A stretch of 64,000 bases of DNA from Pterobdella sp. o SKG-2022. Lineage: Eukaryota > Annelida > Clitellata > Hirudinida > Piscicolidae. Where the stretch lies: positions 22,712,359 through 22,776,358 of the forward strand of contig OZ038322.1 of the NCBI GenBank assembly GCA_964035795.1, read 5' to 3'. Of this stretch, positions 31,173 through 41,467 are shown piece after piece. The notes below the pieces were generated by a model. The model was not told where the DNA came from. It saw nothing but the letters and a program-made list of their open reading frames with translations, and did not search any database. Position 1 is the first letter of the stretch, and each line of letters begins with the position of its first letter. The position numbers and the translations under genes were made by a program.

Positions 31173-31544
31173 AACAAACACAAAGTATTTATTTTTAAAA
31201 AGACACGAAGCTTTTCGTAAGACTAGCTTGCAATATCGTGATCACTTGATAATGTTAATGTAATGTTATATATATAAGTAAGCTATTCAGAGACATCTTA
31301 TGTATGTTTTGTATAGCAATTAAACTTTGAAAAACATCAATCAAGGATTCATACATTTACTTATAAGAAAAGCTATAAATTTCGATAAGTATAGTCTTAT
31401 CATGAAAAATTAGCATCAGCACTTATCGAAAATTATAGCTTTTCATCTAAATAAATGTATGAATCCTTAATTGATGTTTTTTAAAGTTTAATGTAAGCTA
31501 GTCTTACGAAAAGCTTAGTGTCTGAAATAAATTATGTGTTTGTT
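31173..31544. mobile_element. Foldback/MITE-like long inverted repeat
   Basis: The right arm (31429-31544) is the reverse complement of a left arm split in two (31173-31232 and 31318-31390), with about 85 bp inserted in the left arm and a 38-bp loop. Arms begin AACAAACACA and share AAGCTTTTCGTAAGACTAGCTT, ATTCATACATTTA and AAAGCTATAA...TTCGATAAGT. There is no ORF. Relatives of the arm or loop are seen at 23085-23315 and about 60000-60060. This fits a non-autonomous DNA transposon (MITE/foldback); the superfamily is not assignable because target duplications are unclear. Confidence 0.8.
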
Positions 31545-31883
31545 GATCTTACTATATAGTTTTATTTTCATCTGTTGTGGCTCTAATTTCATAAACTTTC
31601 AGTGATTTTTCAATTTTTTTTTATTTAGGAGTGTTATTATTTTCTAGACAAAAAATATCATGGCAGAGGGGTTATAAATACTATTTTGGATATTTTTTTG
31701 TATCTTTATTTTTTCATTCTATTATAATCCTCATAGGGGCTAGAAGAAAAGTAGCTTATCATGGAAGCCTGAAATCCTTGGTCGTTGAGACTCCAGAGAT
31801 TTGTATGAGGTTTCCTTTCATAGACATTGCTTTTCGTAACGTAGACATTATCATCATCATCATCATCATAGTGATATCGACTA

Positions 31884-31955
31884 TGACGACGATTGAAGTA
31901 GAACCAAAATTCAGCTCTTTCATCTATCAATTTCGGTTCCACTTCAATCGACGTC
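31884..31955. repeat. 28-bp inverted repeat (hairpin)
   Basis: The left arm 31884-31911 (starts TGACGACGATTGAAGT) pairs with the right arm 31928-31955 (ends ACTTCAATCGACGTCA) with 3 mismatches in 28, around a 16-nt loop. It lies directly at the 5' junction of the LINE fragment, next to a (CAT)n run at about 31852-31869. On the - strand a 92-codon frame (31706-31984) runs through it. Confidence 0.85.
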
Positions 31956-32600
31956 ATCAAAAATTTGAAAGTCCTCGGAATCACTATTGAGGAGAAGTTA
32001 TCATTCGACTACCATATTACAACAGTCATTCGTTCTTGTAATCATCATCTTCGAGCTTTATCTCACATACGTCAATTCCTCACCAATGATGGGGCTTCAA
32101 CACTGGCTCGTTGTTTGGTTCTCAGCAGACTTGATTATTGTAATTCTCTTCTATACAATATTACTAAACATCAACAATAACGATTTCAGCGAATAAGGAA
32201 CAAAGCTGTTAGAATATCATTGAACATAAGCACACCTCATCACTACCTTCATCACTCATCTAAAAATTACCTTTCCCAGCTTCATTGGCTTCCAGTTTAA
32301 ATGGAATAATTTTTAAAATAGCATTGATAACTTATAAAACTTATACCACATTCATTCCTGACTATTTAACCAACCTCATCCAGAACAGACCCAACCCGAG
32401 GTTGCTTCGATCGTCATCTGCCACACTCCTCATAAAAAATAGTACCACTAATAAAATATCTGAACAGAGGTTTCAGACATGTGTCTCCTGCTGTCTGGAA
32501 CTCTCTACTATCTGAAATAAGAAACCCACCATTATTAGCCACTTTTAAGTCTCATCTCAAAACATACCTCTTTAGACTATCTTTCAACAATATTTGACAC
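31955..32600 (+). mobile_element. Jockey/CR1-type LINE, 3' end fragment
   Basis: Conceptual reading in changing frames gives the C-terminal part of a LINE reverse transcriptase: LKVLGITIEEKLSFDYHI, SRLDYCNSLLYNITKHQQ, then RFQRIRNKAVRISLN, LSQLHWLPV, and finally a segment similar to AFxxxxPxxWNSL...FKxxLKTYLF before the stop near 32598. A TAA after KHQQ, a TAA after LHWLPV and a later frame shift mark it as dead. The 5' end is truncated close to the hairpin at 31884-31955. Family recognition is from the conserved RLDYCNSLLY block. Confidence 0.85.
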
Positions 32601-32625
32601 GGAGGTGCCTCAGTTGCTTGCTTTG

Positions 32626-32960
32626 GCAAGTTATTATTATTATTATCATCGTTTTACGTTTGTTTCCATGCTAGCATGGGTTGGACGGAGTCTCATAATG
32701 GCTCTTCTCCACATTTCACAGTCTTGGCTAGTTCAAGTTGGAGTTTCATTCTTTTAAGAGGTCACTGCTTACTAGTTAGGACCATGTTTTATTTAAAGCC
32801 AATTAGTTTGCAGACCAGAAAATGGAATTTTTGTTGAGACACCATCTCAGAGTGGTTGTCAACCAAGACTGAAGAGCGCTTCACTTGCCCATGAGGTAGA
32901 CTATCCTCTTTTGGTCACCAATCCAGTATTTCAAATCTTGAATTGCAACAGCCAAAATTT
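32626..32960 (+). repeat. SINE-like repeat with GCTAGCATGGGTTGGACG core
   Basis: An ATT/ATC run is followed by GTTTTACGTTTGTTTCC and the core GCTAGCATGGGTTGGACG. The same core occurs at about 34600 (- strand) and about 42645 (+). Very similar ATC-run plus GCTAGCATGGGTTGGAC cores are common in dispersed repeats of cephalopods and other invertebrates (recalled). The 3' limit is a guess. Confidence 0.6.
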
Positions 32961-33192
32961 TTTACCTTTCAGTTTTTGACGGTTGCAAGCAGTTGAGACA
33001 ATGTGCTAAACTGAGAATTATAAAATTAGACTATTTTTTTAAGGAAGTTTTATCTGTAAAGCAAAACTAATTTTGGCATATTTTAAATTACATTCTAGAT
33101 GAATTCGGACGATTATTTAAACGATTACGATCTATAACTTTACATTGATGGGAATGCCAGTTTAAAAGGATGTAGATTGAAGAAAAATAATA

Positions 33193-33198
33193 TTTATT
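33193..33198 (-). terminator. Poly(A) signal of SLC30A6
   Basis: AATAAA on the - strand, about 55 bp past the SLC30A6 stop codon. Confidence 0.6.
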
Positions 33199-33253
33199 GT
33201 TTCATAAAATAATCTAACTAAAAAAAATTATATACACATTAAAGTTTGTTAGT

Positions 33254-36200
33254 TTAATCATTTGCAAGCATTTCCACGGTAGGCAATGAGCTTGCTGAAA
33301 CTTTGTTAGAGGAAAGGTTAGGAGTAGGCAAATTGAAGGATGAGTTGCTGGGGTTGAAAGGGAGGGAAAAGTTATTAATGGCATTATAAGGTGGATTATT
33401 AATAGAGTTATAAGCTACGGGAGAGACTTTCTCTAGTAGTTTAGAATTATTCGAGAAATTTAAATTAGGTGGGTAAGCAGACAAAGTGCTGATGGTTGAT
33501 GTGGTTGGTTGTACGGGATTGTAGTGGGAGGAAGATTGCAGAAGCCTCAACCAATCATCTTTGAAAATGTGAACGTTAAGCATAGGAACCAAGTTTGAAA
33601 GGCGGTGGAAAACATGCGCCAAAACCATTTGCTCGTCTGCGTCCCTTCGGATCCTCACGTGGACAGAACCTGCCTGAGAGAAATATATACATATGAAAGT
33701 AAATTTGATTTTAGCCTATAAAAATTTTTTTATAAATCTGATCATATTTTAACCATAATCTATTATATTTCAATTGAATTATTGAAGTTTACTTTTTTGG
33801 ATTATGATTTTTGAGTAAACTTTGAAACGAGCATTTAAATCGATATTACATCAACTTAAAAGCCTCAAGCATAATTATATCCAAGTTTTCAATAAACTCC
33901 TTAAACAAACTCATTCTATTTTGCTTGAACACAGCTTGATAGGTTTAGATTTGATCAGAAAGTTTTCGATTTTCGGAATAAAGTATTCTCAAACAGTTCA
34001 ACAAAAGGATAAAAAACTGCAAAAACATGATTTCTAAAATACCTATGAGGGCACCTAATTTTATTGAAATGATTTAAAAGGTAAAATAAAAAAAATTCAA
34101 AAACAAAGACACAAGCACTACTAACGAGGCGTCCAAAGGACACGGTCCAGAAGTGCTCATTCCTAAACTCAAGAACCCCATCCAACGTGGATGCCTCTCT
34201 CAAGCACTTGTCCAGCTGGCCAATCAGGTGCGCTGGCGTGGTCTGACGAATATCATAATAATAATAATATATGATCTAATAAATGAGGCATTTTGAGACA
34301 AAATATCCTAATGGAATTATTGTTTATGCTAATATTAGTAGTAATGATGATGTGCATTGCTACGTAATATCATTCATTTCATTATTATTTTTTTGTTATT
34401 ATTATTAATATTACAAAATTCTGCCACCAGTGCACCTGCAAGAGGATCTTGCCAGTGTAGGAGCTCATGGGGAACATGGTGGCACAGGTGATGGTGGCAA
34501 TCCAAATGGCAGCCCATGTGTCCATCGAGTGGTACCCACTAGTGAGTGGTTTGGTCATCATTTGGTGGGATCTCACCATTATTAAAAGTATTTTGCGTCC
34601 AACCCATGCTAGCTTTGAAACAGACACAAAACCATGATTATGATGATTATTAAACTAATAATGGCTGTTTACAAGCTCGATGATTCAAGGTCTCTATTAC
34701 AAAAACTTGGAAAAGAAAAAAAACTCCCCTTATATAATCATAAAAAAACATTTTCAAAAATTTATTTACAATCTTAATAATAACATTCCCAAAGTGTATA
34801 AGATTAAATGACTCACTAGATCTGTACAGAAAGATGAGTAATGGCGAGAGACAAGGCTCCACCCACAGCCACAAGAGATAAGGGGTTGATCCTGGGAAGG
34901 AGGATCTTGGAGAGGCCAGGTAGCACGTGACATAAACTGATAATAATTAAAGAATGTGTGTAATGATAATAATTATAATAATAGCAACAGAAGCATTTGA
35001 TGAATATTATCAGTTTATTCCCTTAATCACAGAGTTTAATTGCATGTATCAATGGAATGCAATATAAAAACAAATTTGATGAAATTCAGACTTTCATTAT
35101 TATTATGTGAAACTACAGCAAAATAAATTAAGATTTAATGGTATTATTATAAGTTATAATACTTATAATAATACTATACAAATTTATAAGTTATATTAGT
35201 TTAGAAGCAACATCGTTATAAGCACTTCACCTCTCACTCATATCAGACACATGTTCTTGTAGCCATGAGCTGGTGGATGCATGGATGACGTGTTCAAAGG
35301 AAGGGTTGTGCAGGGCGTACAATGATATGATGTGGAAGAGGAACACTATCATTGTTCCTGGTAGCAGTCTGCTTCTAAAGATTCAAGTATGGTGCTTATT
35401 AGTGTGATTTGTGCATGTGTTTGTGTGTGTGGACCATTAGTCATCCAAAACTGAAGTGAGTGTTATTGTTCAATAAAACAGAATTAGTTTGATACTCATG
35501 TTATATGAAGAACAATACATTTTTGTGAATCATTTTTGTCCTATGAAGTATATATAATACATTTTCAATTTTTTTGAGATTTGAAGGTATATTATGATTG
35601 GTAAATTATGAACTAACGTGTGAATGTCTGGCTGCTCAACCACCAATCTTTCAAAACTGGGAAGTTTATGATTTATTTGTAAAATTAATAAATTCACATT
35701 AATTTAATAAAACAATTACTTTGATTATTCACTTTAATTTTGATGTGGAATTGACAATTTTTTTCCTATCACGTGGTCAAATGTGGCTGACCAATAACAT
35801 TGCCTAATTTTATGGCATTTCACTTGAATATATGTAATTTATTGAAATGTCATTTTATACCTTTCTTTAATGATGAAAAAGGCTCCAAATTGAGTAAGAA
35901 CAGTTGTTGCGAACACGAACAAAACTTCAAACCTCTCATAGCTTTGATGCCATTATTGTTGATATAATATTGGAAGTTTAGAATTCAAAGCAATTTATAT
36001 GTAAGTTATTTTTTATAACAGTAAGTAAGATAGTTTTTTCACCCAAATGAATAAACAAAAGAATGCTCTTGTTTTTTAACCCAGATTGTTACCAATATCG
36101 TGAAAATGCTGAGAAAATCAAAGACAGTGAGAGAAGTGTAAGCAGCCAAAGCTGTAAACGTAATTTTGAAATGAATAAATACACATTATTTCCATTTTAC

Positions 36201-36579
36201 TTTTAAAAAATTTGTATTTACATACCTATACTGTTGGTTGAAACACACCAAAAAATAAGAATAATAGTGCATATTGCATTTGTGCCCAAATATCCGAGAA
36301 TGCGTTTCACCTGTTTTTAGTGAAATTTAAAATGAGTTGAACATAATAGAATGTTTATTCTTTATTTAGTTACTTTCTGCTCACGTAGAAGGGATTCAAT
36401 ATGGTATTTCAAAGACACGGTGGTTAATTTTTTGTCTCGGTATTGCGGGTGAACAGTTCCCTAAAATTTTTTTTTCAATATTATTTTATATTACAAAACA
36501 GAATGAGTATTATAACGATTGTTCATACACAACATACAATTAAATCTGGCACGTCCACAACAGTTGAGTCTTTCACCAT
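33254..36579 (-). CDS. SLC30A6: Zinc transporter ZnT6 (SLC30A6)
   Basis: ZnT6 is the non-transporting partner of ZnT5 in the Golgi zinc/proton exchanger that loads secreted zinc enzymes. Ten exons chain in phase: 36579-36538 (MVKDSTVVDVPDLI), 36460-36374, 36310-36226, 36151-36043, 35941-35861, 35374-35231, 34936-34817, 34538-34436, 34242-34126 and 33673-33254, giving 435 residues (human 461). Diagnostic stretches are TNSIALAAYTSLTVFDFL (TM2), RFEVLFVFATTVLTQFGAFF, STSSWLQEHVSDMS, PGLSKILLPRINPLSL, MFPMSSYTGKILLQ, TLDGVLEFRNEHFWTVSFG and AGSVHVRIRRDADEQMVLAH. The TM2 HxxxD zinc pair of active ZnTs is not present (TSLTVFD instead), as in known ZnT6 proteins, which supports a structural rather than transport role. 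The C-terminus is Asn/Ser/Pro-rich. A SINE core lies in the intron just upstream of exon 8. Confidence 0.95.
34575..34650 (-). repeat. SINE-like GCTAGCATGGGTTGG copy
   Basis: On the - strand, ATCATCATAATCATGG leads into GCTAGCATGGGTTGGACGC, the same core as at 32626. It sits inside a SLC30A6 intron, about 40 bp upstream of exon 8 (acceptor at 34539). Confidence 0.6.
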
Positions 36580-37192
36580 TTTAACAAAAAAGTTTCTCTA
36601 TTGATATTAATTTAATTTCAATTTTATGTATTTAAAAATAAAATTTTCAATTATATAAGAAAATATACACGTATATACAGTTTTGGTCGTAAAACCATAG
36701 TTTAAAAGTAAATCTTAGAATTAAATTTATTATAGCTTAGTTCCGGCAAAAAATTAAGTCTTGAAAAATAATTTAAAATAGTTGCGAAGTTTCATTGAAA
36801 AAAATTTATTTGAAAAGTTAAGTATAATTATAATAAATACTAACAAATAAAAATTCATAAATATTAAATACTTTCATTCTACCTAAAAAATAGCTTTGAA
36901 AGCGTTAAAAACAAAAAAATTATTTTGAAAAGTAACTAAAACTAATTAATAAAATTTTTGAAATATTTCAAATGTGTTTTCATTTCAGAATTGGTTAAAA
37001 AAATTTTATTCTCATGTAAAACTTGTTTCTAGTTGAAATGATCAAAATGAATAAAGTTTTTTATTTTTAGTTCTCAGTTTAACATTAAAATTTGGGTTAA
37101 AACTTAATATATAAATTCAAACACTCATATATAATATCAAATACAATTTCTGGACTTTTCAGAGCTGAATCTCTTAACCATTTTTCATTTCA
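36580..37192. other. Intergenic, SLC30A6 upstream region
   Basis: AT-rich flank with no recognised feature; it presumably holds the SLC30A6 promoter. Confidence 0.4.
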
Positions 37193-38285
37193 TTATTCCA
37201 ATCCTTTCTTGACGAATATATAAGCTTTTACCCGCAATGCAACTTTCTTATACATGAAATCTATGTTTTTGACTTTTTCGTAGCCTTTCTTCTCCATTAT
37301 TTCAAGAAGTCTGAAATATGTCAATGCAAGTTTCAATTTTTGGCAATAAAATGATTCATTAAAAAGCATTATCTTTGTTTAGTTTGCGAGCCCATAAACC
37401 ACAAAGTTGTGGTATTAATCTGAAAAATTGGAAAAAAACACCTATAAGTTTATGTTTTTTCAATTATTCTTGAACTAATATAATAATTTTTCTCGTAAAA
37501 TTTTTGAGCACTCAATTCTTATAAAGTACGATGCTACGAAGCAAAAGTTTCTACTATTTTTTTTTGCTAAAAAAAATGATTAGTTTTTTCAGTCAAAAGT
37601 ACCATCATATTGGCAAATAAAACCGCCAAATAACCTTATCAAAAGACAGAGACTCTAGAATGATGTCTTCAGTCCATTCAACGTCGAGAGAAAAGTAATC
37701 AACGTGTGTGTTTCCTATGGCGGTGAGAAGGGTTTGGAGCGGATAGCAAGGTATCTGTGAGAGTTGGATTCTATTGTTATAAGTCTAAAGATATTTTGAA
37801 AGCTTATCAAAATTTCATCTATCTTTAATTATTCAATTATAAAATGTATATATTTTGAGAATAACGAATTAAATATAAAAGGCGATAAATTAGATGGGCG
37901 TTTTTAATTTAATCAACAGATCTTCCTAACTTGGTGCTTCCCAAGACTCTAGATTCAAAATTTGTGTTTACCGACCCATTTTGCTTTTTACTCAAAAGCA
38001 TCTGCAAAGCCATTCAGAGAATTTTACGAATCAAAACACCATAGTATATAAATTACACTAAGCTTTTTGTTAATTCGGAATAATAGATTATTCCATGGTA
38101 CCAAATTTACAATAATACAAACACACCCTCTAGATGTATTTTCATAAGAATAGTTCCTTTTACCTCAGACATATATAGTAAGGACTAATGCCTCCATTGA
38201 TGGACCAAGAATGCCTGTGCTTGCCCACCAACTGGGTGTAGTAGTAAGGGTCTGGCTCTACCAACAAACCACTCCAGTCTTTTTT
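37193..38285 (-). pseudogene. Partial, frameshifted copy of the FkbM methyltransferase
   Basis: Three blocks match exons of the gene at 28306-30596. 38285-38164 equals exon 3 but is 122 rather than 123 bp: one base is lost near PYNYMSE, giving a frameshift. 37754-37635 equals the 120-bp exon 5, still reading HVDYFSLDVE but then WTED instead of GAEG. 37310-37193 equals the last exon with the same 118-bp length, and reads LLEIMEKKGYEKVKNI to a stop. The exon-6 equivalent near 37385-37430 is degraded and has lost its donor GT. The N-terminal anchor exon, exon 2 and exon 4 are missing; a tRNA-like SINE lies where exon 2 would be expected. Retained introns show DNA-level duplication, not retrocopying. 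Confidence 0.88.
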
Positions 38286-38354
38286 CTTGAACCAATAATC
38301 GATTGTGTAATGTATTGTGCTACCAAAATCCATTTTATGGCGATTGATACTCGA

Positions 38355-38434
38355 GTCGGCTCGTATATCTCCGCTGGTAGAACATTAAAATAATTATCTC
38401 AAGTTACAGAATTTGATCCCGCGGGGACCAACAA
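38355..38434 (+). repeat. tRNA-like SINE head
   Basis: A tRNA-like sequence starts GTCGGCTCGTATATCTCC and has a B-box-like TTTGATCCCGC; its T-arm is damaged. The downstream body differs from the SINE pair at 39494-39995, so this is a relative with another body or a separate family. Confidence 0.55.
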
Positions 38435-39493
38435 TCAAGTACACAAGAAGTAGCGCCCTGGGAAACATACCTGTTGAGCTACAAGAACCCCAGTATGGGG
38501 CGACTAATAGTCAATTGAAAATTGTAGTCAAGGTAGATACATATAATCGTTTCAAGTTTAATAACATGAAGCTCAGTTTTTGTATTTTAACGTAATTAAA
38601 TTCATAGTAATACTACAACTTATTGGAAATAATAGCTTTGTTGCCAATAGATAAATTAAAAAATTTTCCAAGTTTTGAAGTTTAGTTTTCCGAAAATAAT
38701 AATTATAAAAGGGTATCATTTTTTTGCTAACGTTTTATGGTAAGGCTAGATTTACCGAGAATTCTAGCTAGTTTTGTTTGATAAATGTTTCAAATTTTCT
38801 GTAAATATTGTAAAGCTCAGTAAACAAAAGAAAACGAAAAATCAAAAGTTTTTGCGTTTTTTCCTATATCCTCATGATAAAAACTTTATTTTAAGAAAAT
38901 TTCTAGCCACACAAAAACGTTTAATGTGTATGAATAAAGAACTTATAAAAATTCTGATAAATACCTTTTTCCTTTATTAACATAAGTTGAGTACGTAAAA
39001 TATAAATAGAATATGCAGGCACTTCGCGATCACGCAAAACGTATTGAATAGCTTTAGGCACCAATGATAGAACTCCAAAAAAATTGTGAAAATACTGAAA
39101 TAATCATTTTTAGAAGTTTTATGAAAAAAACTAACATTATCAACTAACAAAGCTTTTTGTACAATCCGTGAATATTTAAACATTATGATACATGAATATT
39201 TACAAGAAAAAAAAATTAACATTTTTTAAAGCCTATGATTGGTCCAATTTAAAACAGCTTTTTGCTGCTTGAAACTTCATTCACTGCTGCCAACACAACG
39301 AATTATCTGTTTTTTTGGTGTCTCATGCTGTCAACGGCCCACCTTGAGAAGTTGTTTATGTTTTCAAGTGAAAAATGCATTTTTAAAAAAAAAAAAAAAT
39401 AATTACGAAACGTTTTTTTTTTCGTTTTGCATTCTATGTAAATTACATCTTATTTACCAAATGAAATACAGTTTAGATTATATATATTACTAT
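38435..39493. other. Intergenic, no feature recognised
   Basis: AT-rich sequence with only short ORFs. The stretch near 38725-38780 has weak similarity to the loop region of the foldback element. Nothing else supported. Confidence 0.35.
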
Positions 39494-39627
39494 TGTCGGC
39501 CCCATTAGACTAATCATATATAAGTTACGGGGTTCGATCCCGTGTGGGCCGACAATTAACAGTGTGTTTTCGCTACATTGAATTTGTAGCAAGCGCTTTG
39601 ATCTATAAGGATCATTATTATTATTGA
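39494..39627 (+). mobile_element. tRNA-derived SINE, copy A
   Basis: The head begins TGTCGGCCCC and ends GTGTGGGCCGACA (acceptor-like arms) with a B-box GGGTTCGATCCC; the D-arm is missing by an internal deletion relative to copy B. The body AGTGTGTTTTCGCTACATTG, then AAGCGCTTTGATCTATAAGG, and an ATT-repeat tail follow. The same body is found in copy B in reverse. Confidence 0.85.
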
Positions 39628-39851
39628 AGCGCTTTTTAAATACCGCATTACATGCCAACTTATTCATTTCAATTGTGCACATACTTAGAAAAGTTTCAAA
39701 AAACTGTTTTTTTTTATTTGGGTGAACTAGCTTCGTTCATTTGAAAATGTAAAATCCTAAAAAAAGCACAGTGCATTTTGTTCAATAAATACTTTGTGCT
39801 TGTTTTTCATAAATTTTTGTTTATGCAATCCGGTATTTATAAAACTCTTTT

Positions 39852-39995
39852 CCTTATAGATCAAAGCGCTTTCTACAAATTTAATGTAACGAAAACACTG
39901 TGGAACAGGTGCTAATTGTCGGCCCACGCGTGATCGAACCCGGTAACTTTAGATAATTAGTCTAATGCTCAACCATTGAGCTATAGGGGCCGACA
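39852..39995 (-). mobile_element. tRNA-derived SINE, copy B
   Basis: Read on the - strand the head is more complete: acceptor-like GTCGGCCCC, A-box TATAGCTCAATGGTTGAGC, B-box GGGTTCGATCAC, closing GTGGGCCGACA. The body ends AAGCGCTTTGATCTATAAGG, as in copy A. With the head intact it could carry a pol III promoter. Copies A and B lie tail to tail about 220 bp apart. Confidence 0.85.
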
Positions 39996-40637
39996 GTGTA
40001 GCTTATGTAGTTTCTAAACGTTGTTGTTGAGTTATTAAACTTAAATTCTGGTGAGCAGACCATCATAAAAATATATAGTCTAAAGAAATGCTATAGTAGA
40101 AAGCCCATTCTATTGTTAACATGAAAAAATGAAAGTTTCAAACAAAAATTATCTAGTCATTTCCATAAATGTGAAAATATGAGAATATATCATATTTTTC
40201 ATAAACGAACAGCTGTAAATTGCTTAACTTTCTACATAAAATATTTTAATTTTTATTAAATAAAGTATTTAATGAAAATTTGATTTTTTTAAAAATTGAC
40301 AGTTTCATAACAAAACTCAACCTTCATAATGTTATAAGTATATTTGAACTTGTTAGAAAAAAATTTAATTTATTTATTCTTTATAAGCATTCAGAATTAA
40401 AAAGATATTAGTTCATTAAACCCTTAATAAATAAAGTGAAAAAATGTTGAAACTAAAGTCCTAGTATTTAAAAAATGAAAACTAGAGTCTTCAAATTATA
40501 CCTGAAAAACAAAATATTTTTGTAGATTATTCTATACAATTCTAAATAATTTGAATAATTAGTGTTGAGTAGCATTTCAAGTTAAAATAAACATATACAA
40601 TTAAACTAGATGGAACACCATGGGAGTATATCATGAT
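39996..40637. other. Intergenic, no feature recognised
   Basis: AT-rich sequence downstream of the V-ATPase subunit e gene. No ORF or repeat recognised. Confidence 0.4.
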
Positions 40638-41094
40638 TTATGACCACTCATGCTTCATGATTCTGAGGGTGCTGGAAGAAAGCTGGGGTCCAATCAATGG
40701 GTGAAGCTGCATCAGCCATGTACACAACCAACTAATTTAAAATTTATTTTGATTTTAATTTTTGGTAAAATATATTGGTTATTGAAAAAAAACAATTGAA
40801 AAATTAATTTTTAAAATAACTCTTCTAATTCTGTTTATAATGGTTTTTTTTTGGTTCAATTGTAAGATCTATTATTAAAATCCAAATTTCCTTACTATAA
40901 ATAGCAGCAAAATGCAGTTTCAATTACCATAACTTGAATAATCCTGTTGAAATTTCAATAAATTCACTTAAAATTTCTATTGAAAGTATGTTGAACAATT
41001 ACCCCTTGTTTGGTCCTCTGGGAATAAACCAAGGAACTACCAAGCCAACAATACCCCAGAATAACGTAAAAACAACTAGAGACCAATAAGTCAT
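40638..41094 (-). CDS. ATP6V0E: V-type H+-ATPase subunit e
   Basis: Small hydrophobic subunit of the membrane V0 sector of the vacuolar proton pump (Vma9 in yeast). It has three exons, 41094-41003, 40943-40896 and 40731-40638, all in phase, giving 77 residues (human 81). It is readable as two TM helices: [20 protein letters not shown] followed by [11 protein letters not shown], then [20 protein letters not shown] and [16 protein letters not shown]. The PWFIP-GPN-G block and the HPLIGPQL block match the conserved family signatures PWFIPKGPNRG and NPLFGPQL (recalled). Single exons are too short to stand out as ORFs. It starts 373 bp after the stop of the proteasome gene on the same strand. Confidence 0.92.
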
Positions 41095-41385
41095 TCTAGC
41101 TTGTAAATAAGACAATCCTCCAAATATATCACCGAGACTACTGTTTATATCACAAGGTAGGTGATCATAATATTGGTTTAACTAACACACACCGATGTGG
41201 TCGTAAAATGAAAATTTAAAATCTCCAAGATTTTCAAAATTTTTTTAAAATTATCATTTGCTTTTTTGCATTTAAATTTTTCTTGTTGAATTCTAAATTG
41301 AAATAATATTATTTTTAATTTAACATTAAAATATTCCAAAAAACGCCCCCGAATATTTTTCCAATAAAAAAAACATTTTGAATTT

Positions 41386-41391
41386 TTTATT
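41386..41391 (-). terminator. Poly(A) signal of proteasome beta-2 gene
   Basis: AATAAA on the - strand, 77 bp after the PSMB7 stop and about 290 bp before the next gene's ATG. Confidence 0.65.
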
Positions 41392-41467
41392 AACGATTTA
41401 AAAAAATCAAATCAGTAATTTAACTAAAAAAACATCGAAACCATCAACTCCCAAAGTCAATGTACCC

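Noticed and set aside
39917..39995. tRNA gene on the - strand
   Set aside because: The head is tRNA-like with A and B boxes, but the acceptor register and T-stem are imperfect and it is joined to the same body as copy A, so it is a SINE head.
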